From Flammula alnicola (lineage: Eukaryota > Basidiomycota > Agaricomycetes > Agaricales > Strophariaceae), in contig JADNRV010000013.1 in the NCBI GenBank assembly GCA_015499995.1, positions 248,001 through 312,000 on the forward strand: a DNA stretch of 64,000 nt, given 5' to 3'. The notes beneath the pieces were generated by a model. That model saw only the letters and a program-made list of their open reading frames with translations. It did not search any database and was not told the origin of the DNA. Below, one piece after another: positions 57,099-64,000 of this stretch; within the stretch, counting starts at the first letter, position 1, and every line of letters begins with the position of its first letter. The translations under genes were made by a program, and so were the position numbers.

Positions 57099-59063
57099 AT
57101 GGCCAGTCCGAGATCCCAAGAAGAAAGACCACTCTTACTGGAAGCAGACGATAATTTCCAAGCATTGGAGGTCCATTCTGAAGCGACAATCTCAAAGCAG
57201 ACCCCACTTCCAAAAGCACAGTTCGCCATACTATGTCTCCTTCGTCCATTGGATCCCATGAGCTTTACGCAGATATTTCCATATATCAACGAATTTATGA
57301 GCGACCTTCATGTCACAGACGATCCTTCACAGATTGGCTTTTACAGCGGTCTAGTCGTGAGTGCATATTCAGATGCAAAAAGCAGCCCTCGTCTGACATT
57401 ATTACTTGAATGACAGGAAAGCTCATTCGCAATTTCTCAATTGTTAGCAGTTTATCCATGGGGCTTCTTGTCTGGTATGTTCCTACTTAAATAACTTGGC
57501 TTGAAAGCGTTAACGTTCCGGGGTAGATCGTCTCGGTCGTCGCCCTGTGGTACTAACTGGAACTGCTGGGCTTGCCGCCACAACCCTTTTGTTCGGATTC
57601 TCGACAAGTTTCACCGGTGCTATGTATACGAGAGCACTTGGTGCGTGCGCTCTTTTCTTGGTAATAGATCCTTGTTATAATGTTTTCTCCTGCCTCAGCT
57701 GGCTTGTTTTCAGGGAATGTCGCGGTTATCCCTACAATATTGATCGAAATAACGGATCAGACAAACCAAGCCTTTGCGTTTTCGTTTTTCGGATTTTGGT
57801 GGCCGCTTGGTGCCATCATGGGGTAATCACTTTCATTCATATCTCCTTTCTCTTATGTTTTTCTGATAATATCTACAGACCACTTATCGGAGGGCTTCTT
57901 TCAAGGCCAGCCGCACGATATCCAAAATTCTTTGACTACGAGTTTTTCAGGATATACCCTTACCTGCTACCTTGCTTTCTGGTGTCAAGCTTCGCAGCGC
58001 TCTGCTTCATTATCAGCTGGTTCCTATTGAAAGAAGTTCGCGACCATGTCTTGGAATTCTATATTAAACGTTCTTACTGGTCAAACTCTAGACTTTGCAT
58101 CAAAAAGGAGAGGAAGCTCCCAAGTTATCTCTACGCTATGGCGCGACAACGGATAGTTCTTCTTCTATTGCTGTCGTGCCCAAAAAATATAGCGTCAAAG
58201 AACTCCTAGACGTGCCAATCATACGCGCTTTATGTGCCTCTGGTTGCTCATTGAGCTTCATTTCAACCGCGTTCGACGTGCTCTTTGTATTGTTTTGCTA
58301 CTCTCCCGTCAGCGCAGGTGGTCTAGCCTTTTCCGTATGTATCTCAGCTTCCCTGTTTGTGATATGTGAACTGATATATCGAATCCGGTTTTTTTTTGTT
58401 ATTAAAAAAATAAAGACATCTAAGATCGGTTTTGCGTTGTCTACGTCTGGATTCATTGCTGCTTCGCTTCAGGTCTTTTTTATGCCAACGATCTTACGTC
58501 GTGTCAACCATGCAGTGATGTATCACTTTTGCATGAAGATTTGGCCCTACACATTCCTCTCTTTACCGCTATTGAATATCGCCGCGAGACGGGGAACTAT
58601 TCCGGGAACTGAAGAATTAGATTCATTCACAATTTCTCTTTTGTGGATTGGTATTGCCTTGATACTGTGCATGGCACGGGTAGCATTTCTTGCATACTCG
58701 TGAGTGATAATTCCTTGCCTCTTCTCCAGAAAGCTAATCAAATTATCTGCTCCACATGTAGAGTAAACATGTTGCTCATCAAGCGATATGCTCCGAACTC
58801 GTCTTCTCTGGGATCAACCACTGGTCTGGTCCAATTTTCTATCTGTTTTTCTCGTGCATTTAGCCCAGCATTTGCAAGGTATATTTTGAGCTCTCCTGTT
58901 CCAACAACAACCTATCTCATGTTTCCATGCCAGCTCGGTCTTTGCATTTTCCGTCAGCAGACACCTGCTTGCCGGATACTTCTGGGTTGTGGTCATGGCC
59001 TCCATTGGTTTCATGAGTTGTCTGTTCTCGAAAAACATCATCAAGGAAAGCTTGAAACTTTAG
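57099..59063 (+). CDS. MFS transporter 2, same family as the one at 46-48.6 kb
   Basis: Start MASPRSQEERPLLLEADDNF (57099), a hydrophilic head with KQTPLPKAQFAILCLLRPLD, then DPSQIGFYSGLV, SSFAISQLLAVYPWGFLSDR (A-motif region, with LGRRPVVLTGTAG), STSFTGAMYTRALG, NVAVIPTILIEITDQTNQAF, FFGFWWPLGAIMGPLIGGLL, YPYLLPCFLVSSFAALCFII, then PIIRALCASGCSLSFISTAF, FMPTILRRVNHAVMYHFCMK, LLWIGIALILCMARVAFLAY and the final helix LLAGYFWVVVMASIGFMSCL ending NIIKESLKL at 59063. Twelve helices can be counted. Unlike copy 1 it lacks the long acidic tail and keeps a complete N-terminus. Introns are short and there is no frame break. Substrate unknown. Confidence 0.88.
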
Positions 59064-59497
59064 AATGTGATCCAGCGAGGTATTCCACCCCCCCTGTAAC
59101 TGGCTAATTCGAATTGAACTAGAAACCTACGCATTTGATTGAACGTAAGTAAAGCAATATCATCTCTTGTACAGAAAAAACATGTACTCGAGTACATATA
59201 CATGAATTTACGTTGCCGTTTATACTTGGAGAGCTTCAAATAGGGTTTTGTTGAAGCGTCAAATACCAATCAAACACTTAGTTTTGTTTAGTTGACCTAT
59301 ACGACTCGGATGTGTAGTCTCAGACGCTGACTTGAGCACGTGAGCGCCCGAGTAGTTCATTTCGGCATACCCCCGCGTTCCTTATGTCAAACGCGACTCC
59401 GCACCTCCTCGCATAATCCACACCTTACACTCGAGGCAACGCTACCGACGATAAATTCACCCAAAAACATTGATTTAAAGCCATCTGCACCGTCACA
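59064..59497. other. Intergenic region between MFS transporter 2 and M13 peptidase
   Basis: About 430 bases, holding the transporter trailer and the peptidase promoter, which is CACCTTACAC-rich near 59410. No gene seen. Confidence 0.5.
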
Positions 59498-62400
59498 ATG
59501 ACGGATAGGACGGCTAGGCCATCCACTGATCAAGGTTGGTGTGAACTGGGATAATTCAAGAACCTGTCTCATTCTCCCGTAGAAAACGCGCCGCTGTTAA
59601 GGGATCCTGGAGAAGATGCAGAGCCTAACACAAACGCCGGACCTACGTTTGGCGACCGCCTCAACTCAGTCGCTCAAGAACCTCTCACTCCCTTGACTAA
59701 GATTCTCCTCGTCCTTGGACTTGTTCTACTTCTTACGAGCTCGGTGTGTCGCAAGCACGAACACCCATTTACTTACTAACTTTTGTTAAATTGCTAGGTC
59801 TTCATCGGTCTGTTTGCGGGTGCCCAACACCGGCTTAACTTGGGGCATGGAGGAGACAACAAGCAGACTGAAACGGTGACCATTACAACGACGGCAACCA
59901 TCCCTGTCACTTCCAATTCCCTATCTATTACGACCACCACGACTATCTCGACCACTACTGCGGTACCACCTCCTATCCCGGTGCCAACAGCAGCTCCAGA
60001 AGAGGTACGCTAGTATTAAATCTCACGAATATCTTCGTTGTCATTCACCTTGAATCATAGAAACCATGCCTTGAATCTCATTGTATCATATTGTCCGCCT
60101 CAATTTTATCGTCGCTCGATCCCTCTCAGGATCCCTGCGAAAACTTCTACGATTTCGTTAGTATGTGCTAGGTTATGGAATTATTGTGTTCTTCTCTGAC
60201 AATTCTATGCAGATGGCGGTTGGCTTAAGTCTCATCCTTTGCCTGCTGACAAGAGCAGTTTTGGCAGTTTTGAAGCTCTTGCCCAAGAGAACAAGGAAAT
60301 TATCAAGGGCATCTTGGAATCGACCTCGTCAGTTGCACCGGTGGACGATCAGATTCTGTCGAAGTTGCGCAATTTCTATGGCTCTTGCTTGGACGAAGAT
60401 AGATTGGGTGATGTTGGAGCCACTCCTTTGCTGGACTTCGTCAAAATAGTCAGAAAGCTTTACAACGGAAATAGTACAAGTATCACCAGCAAAGTGCAGA
60501 CTGAAGAAGATAAGGTGAAGGGTTTGACTGCTGCCGTTGCGTTCCTCCACTCTAGAGGTGCCTTTTCTTCGCATCTACAATGGCCTTTCTCTTATGTTTC
60601 TTATTAGCCATATCGGCATTATTCGCGTTCGATATCGAGGGCGATGTGGGAGTAGACCCAAACTATATGGTGCTGTGGTTCAACCAGCCTGCCTTAGGTC
60701 TTCCTTCGAAGGTATGGAGACTGTTGATGTGGAAGATTTAATAGACGGTGACGATTTCCTAGGAATATTTCGAAGATGAGTCAATGCGGAAAATCTATGC
60801 CCAGGCGTTGGAGCGACTGCTTATTGCTCTTGCCGACGAAGAAGAAGCAGAGCAACTAGGGAAATCTTCATCTGTTCTGACCAAAAATGAAGACGCGAAT
60901 GTCTGGCCTCCTTGGCCCTGGCCGCCATGGGGTGGAGATGATGAAGACGGCGGTGATAAACCAGTCAATCGGACACTAGAAGCGCATAAACTCGCGAAGA
61001 AAGTGGTTGCATTTGAACGCAAGCTAGCGCAAGCAAGCCTTGATCTGTATGTACAATGAAACTTTCTGTCATCGCCACATTGACCATATATCCGCCACAA
61101 ATAACAGGGATATTCTACAGCAAGACCCGATCGCTACGTACAACCCTGCCCCGCTTTCAAACCTCACCGACACCGTCACTCAGATTCATTTCCCAACATA
61201 TTTCTCTACCTTTACCCCCCGTAATTACCCGGATCGAGTTATCATGACATATCCAGCGTTCGTCGTGTCGCTCGCAAATATTCTCGACGACACCCCTTCC
61301 GATGTCATCGAGGCCTATCTCGTTACACGCGCTGCCTTGGCGCTCTCGCCATTCCTCGGTATGAACACTGAGGCTTGGCAAGCACAGCGCTCTCTTCTGG
61401 AGGCGTTGTCCGGCATCAAGAAGGGTGCCGTTGGCGATAGGGGAGAGTATTGCATCGGTCAAGTGGAAGATGCTCTTGGATTTGCTGCTGGCAGGTATTT
61501 TGTCAATGAGACCTTCGGAGGAGACTCAAGAGAGAAAGGGACCAAAGTCATTACAGGTTAGGCATTTATTTCCCATCTTAAATATATTTTCTGATATATT
61601 ACCCTCTTCTTCTGAATAGACATTGTACAGAGTTTCAAGGCTTCTCTCAGTCACATTGATTGGATGGACAAGGAATCTGCCGAGGCAGCTGCTCAAAAGG
61701 CATATCTTGCACCACCTACAGTATATTTACTCTTAGACTAACTTTACTCTTAGGCTGATGCAATCCGTGTCAAAGTTGGGTTTCCTCTTTCGCCAGACAC
61801 TCGCAATCCTCGTTCAATTGCGACTTATTACAACCTCGTCAAATCTGACGAAACGGATTTCTTCGGGAACATCTTAAGCTCGGCGTGAGTACCGTTTCGC
61901 AGTCTCTGCGCTTTCATTTTACCCCATCATTGTCCTCTAGAATAAGCGACATATACAAAAAGTGGCAGCAACTTGGCAAGAATCGAGATCTCAACTCCTG
62001 GGAGATGTTTCCCTCCACTGTGAATGCATACTTCAACCCTCCTTCGAACGAGGTTTGTTATTCTGGACTGAGGCGTTGCGGTAATAATTCTCAACTCTTC
62101 TTGTAGATTGTCTTCCCTGCAGGTATCCTCCGGCCGCCCTTCTTTTCACAAGATTGGTGCGTACGGTATATTTGCTGCGCCGGAGTACACTAACTATAGC
62201 ATTTTAGGCCTGGCTACCTTTCATATGGATCCTTTGGACATGTGGCGGCACACGAGTTGACTGTGAGGATGACTAACTCCTTCATCTTTTAAAAAACTGC
62301 ATCATTAATGAGATCTCCAGCACGCATTTGACTCGGCCGGCCGGCTTTATAACCAAGAAGGAAAGCTTGAACAATGGTGGACAAATTCTACAAGTGAAGG

Positions 62401-63174
62401 TTTCAAGGTCAAACAAGATTGTATCGTGGAACAGTATGCTGGTATGTCACTTTTACGTATCTGTTTTTAAGTCATTCCTTCATACCCATCTCCCGGTTAG
62501 CCTATACCATCGATGACGGCAAAGGTGGCAAGATCCACCTTAATGTAAGTCCAACAACCTTTCATTTCTCAATCATGGCAAATTCTAATTAATGGGACTT
62601 GCAGGGAAATCTGTTGGCCATTTCTACTGTTTAATTTCAGTGCGTTTCGACTGACGGCTTCCTCAGGACATCAGGGGAAAATATCGGCGACACCGGTCTT
62701 ATCCAAGCGTTCCGTGCTTGGAAAGCTCAGTATCACGTCTCCAAGGAGAATGGAAGTGAATATCTACTGCCGGGCTTGAATTTCACTAGGTAAGATTGCC
62801 TTGTATTGTTCTATAATGACAGGTGAAACATGACCTCCCTTTCAGAGAACAACTATTCTTCATCTCTTTCGCTAGAGTATGGGCGAGGGCGATGAAGCCA
62901 GCTACAGCTGTAAGTACTGCAAGAATTATGTACACCAATAAGTAGCTGACACTTTCCTCAGGTTCAGCGTGTTCGCACAGATCCCCACTCTCCGAGCCGA
63001 TTCCGGGTGGACGGTACTGTCAGCAACATCCCTGAATTTGCGAAAGCTTTCAAATGTTCGACGAATGCGAAGGCGAGTCGAACAAAACCTTTGCAAATTC
63101 GAGTCGTATCTCAATGTCGTGCTTTTTTGCAGTTGAACCCTCCTCCCGAAGATCAGTGTATATTTTGGTCTTAG
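59498..63174 (+). CDS. M13 (neprilysin-type) zinc metalloprotease, type II membrane protein
   Basis: Ectopeptidase of the neprilysin/endothelin-converting-enzyme family. Start MTDRTARPSTDQENAPLL (59498), a cytosolic head, the anchor LTKILLVLGLVLLLLTSSVF, a Thr/Ser-rich stalk near 59870-60000, then the M13 N-domain DPCENFYDFV and NGGWLKSHPLP. The S1' motif appears as VNAYFNPPSNEIVFPAGI, i.e. N-A-Y/F. The zinc motif HELT-HAFD is split by an intron at about 62262. GENIGDTGLIQAFRAW carries the third zinc ligand Glu and the Asp of the E-x3-D motif. It ends LNPPPEDQCIFWS at 63174, the usual C-x2-W end. A Trp/Pro insertion (VWPPWPWPPWGGDD) lies near 60900. Stalk and Cys layout fit an extracellular or vacuolar enzyme. 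No frame breaks seen. Confidence 0.92.
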
Positions 63175-63250
63175 ATTTTCGTAGATTCTCGTTTGAAGAT
63201 TTCCTTAATATATATTTATGTACGACCCAGCAGGATATATCTATAACACT
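63175..63250. terminator. Shared 3' region between convergent M13 and HIS3 genes
   Basis: Only 76 bases separate the stop codons, so both mRNAs must overlap or end within each other's coding 3' ends. AT-rich (AATATATATTTATG). Inferred from position. Confidence 0.45.
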
Positions 63251-64000
63251 CTATAGCACTCCTTTGGTGCTTGGAACATCATTTCCGCCTGTTTTCTCAA
63301 TGGCTTGTCGGATGGCAAGAGCCAAAGCCTTGAATGCCGACTCCGCTCTAATTTCGAAGTTTGAATGAATCCGGATAAGCTGGATAGTTAGACATACCGA
63401 TGATGGTCGTTTTCGCCTCGCAATACATCTACATGTAATGTTACACCGGAGGCTATGGCGAAGGAGTAAAAGATATGGGGAATCATCTCCGTGGAAAGAT
63501 CACCGATTTTTTCTCTCCGGAGACCGAGGTCGGTTACACAGTAAGGCCGAGAGCAGATATCGATAACTGCCCTAGATAATGCCTTGAACGGAGGTTAGCG
63601 CGGGAATCGTAGGTTGGAGAAATGAACGAACTTCATCCAGTGGGGCGAACCCAGTGCCATAACGTCTGATACCACGGACTTCTCCAAGTGCCTCCTTGAA
63701 AGCTGTGCCCAGGGCAATGGCGCTGTCCTGTAAATGGGATCTCTAAGGATTTCGATAGACATGTTAGGTCGTTGAACTTATCTGCTGTGTGGTGGTCATC
63801 TATCCAAAGATCACCCTTGCATTTCATTGTCAAAGACATGCCTCCATGCTTAGCCAGAGCGGTGTACATCTGTCAAAATTATAGATTAGATTGGTGTGTG
63901 CATTGACATAACAACCAGCCGTACGTGATCTAGAAAGCCAATGCCTGTCGAGATTTCGATAACTTGTTTTACATTTGACCCTGGGGCACAATCGAGGTCT
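63251..64000 (-). CDS. HIS3: Imidazoleglycerol-phosphate dehydratase (histidine biosynthesis), N-terminus off the right edge
   Basis: Seventh step of histidine synthesis, dehydrating IGP to imidazole-acetol phosphate, a Mn-dependent 24-mer. Visible from the right edge inward: [78 protein letters not shown], then ENDHHR and [20 protein letters not shown] ending STKGVL at 63251. Both metal-binding DHH motifs (DDHHT, ENDHHR) are intact. The donor after HHTA reads GATAAGTT where GAGTAAGTT is expected, a one-base loss at the splice site. The N-terminal roughly 50 residues are outside the window. Confidence 0.92.

Noticed and set aside
1..64000. CRISPR arrays, phage genes, bacterial operons or rRNA
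   Set aside because: No regularly spaced repeats and no bacterial-type genes; introns and gene families are fungal throughout.

Overview
The window is nuclear DNA of a filamentous basidiomycete, most likely an agaricomycete. Genes are broken by many short introns (about 50-70 bases, GT..AG), are packed on both strands, and encode eukaryotic housekeeping proteins. Several protein families here (the 7-cysteine metallothionein ending CKPGECKC, the NIIRSAKSGSDWT-type orphan, the zinc-ribbon protein with a Q/G/Y/P tail) are ones I associate with mushrooms. I see no CRISPR array, tRNA, rRNA, prophage or bacterial operon.

Layout. 1-5 kb: SYF1 (splicing, minus, cut by the left edge) diverges from BET4 (Rab geranylgeranyltransferase alpha), followed by a 33-residue metallothionein gene in three tiny exons. 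5.6-10.4 kb: an EDC4/Ge-1-like decapping scaffold. 10.9-13.1 kb: SFT2 converges on glyoxalase II. 13.7-14.9 kb: a single-pass Ser/Thr/Pro-rich surface protein. 15.4-20.1 kb: SRP receptor alpha diverges from an RS/RD-rich nuclear protein. 20.4-22.7 kb: mitoribosomal mL49 (IMG2) and YPT1. 23.4-25.4 kb: two tandem zinc-ribbon genes. 25.9-29.0 kb: a Zn2Cys6 transcription factor. 30.2-32.1 kb: NOP16 diverges from QCR10. 32.2-36.0 kb: a HAD hydrolase and a penta-EF-hand protein. 37.0-40.0 kb: a long-chain acyl-CoA synthetase. 40.0-43.2 kb: a gene-poor stretch with a perfect 42-base palindrome, then a mushroom orphan gene to 44.0 kb. 45.5-59.1 kb: two MFS transporters of one family in opposite orientation around a Xaa-Pro-type aminopeptidase with very large introns and an AlkB-GRF dioxygenase. 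59.5-64 kb: an M13 metalloprotease converging on HIS3, which is cut by the right edge.

Functional links. Secretory-pathway genes are prominent: SFT2, SRP receptor alpha, YPT1, and BET4, whose product should help prenylate the YPT1 tail. RNA genes are SYF1, EDC4 and the RS-rich protein; nucleolar and mitochondrial genes are NOP16, mL49 and QCR10.

The main technical observation is that many conserved genes carry single-base losses, nearly all explained by one missing base in a homopolymer, with protein similarity resuming at once in the next frame. This looks like uncorrected indel error in the assembly rather than gene decay. Gene models here should be read with that in mind; the spans are gene spans including introns. 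I found no convincing undescribed multi-gene system. The strongest leads are the hidden metallothionein, the tandem zinc-ribbon pair, the decayed duplicate of a transporter tail, and the repeat-filled introns.
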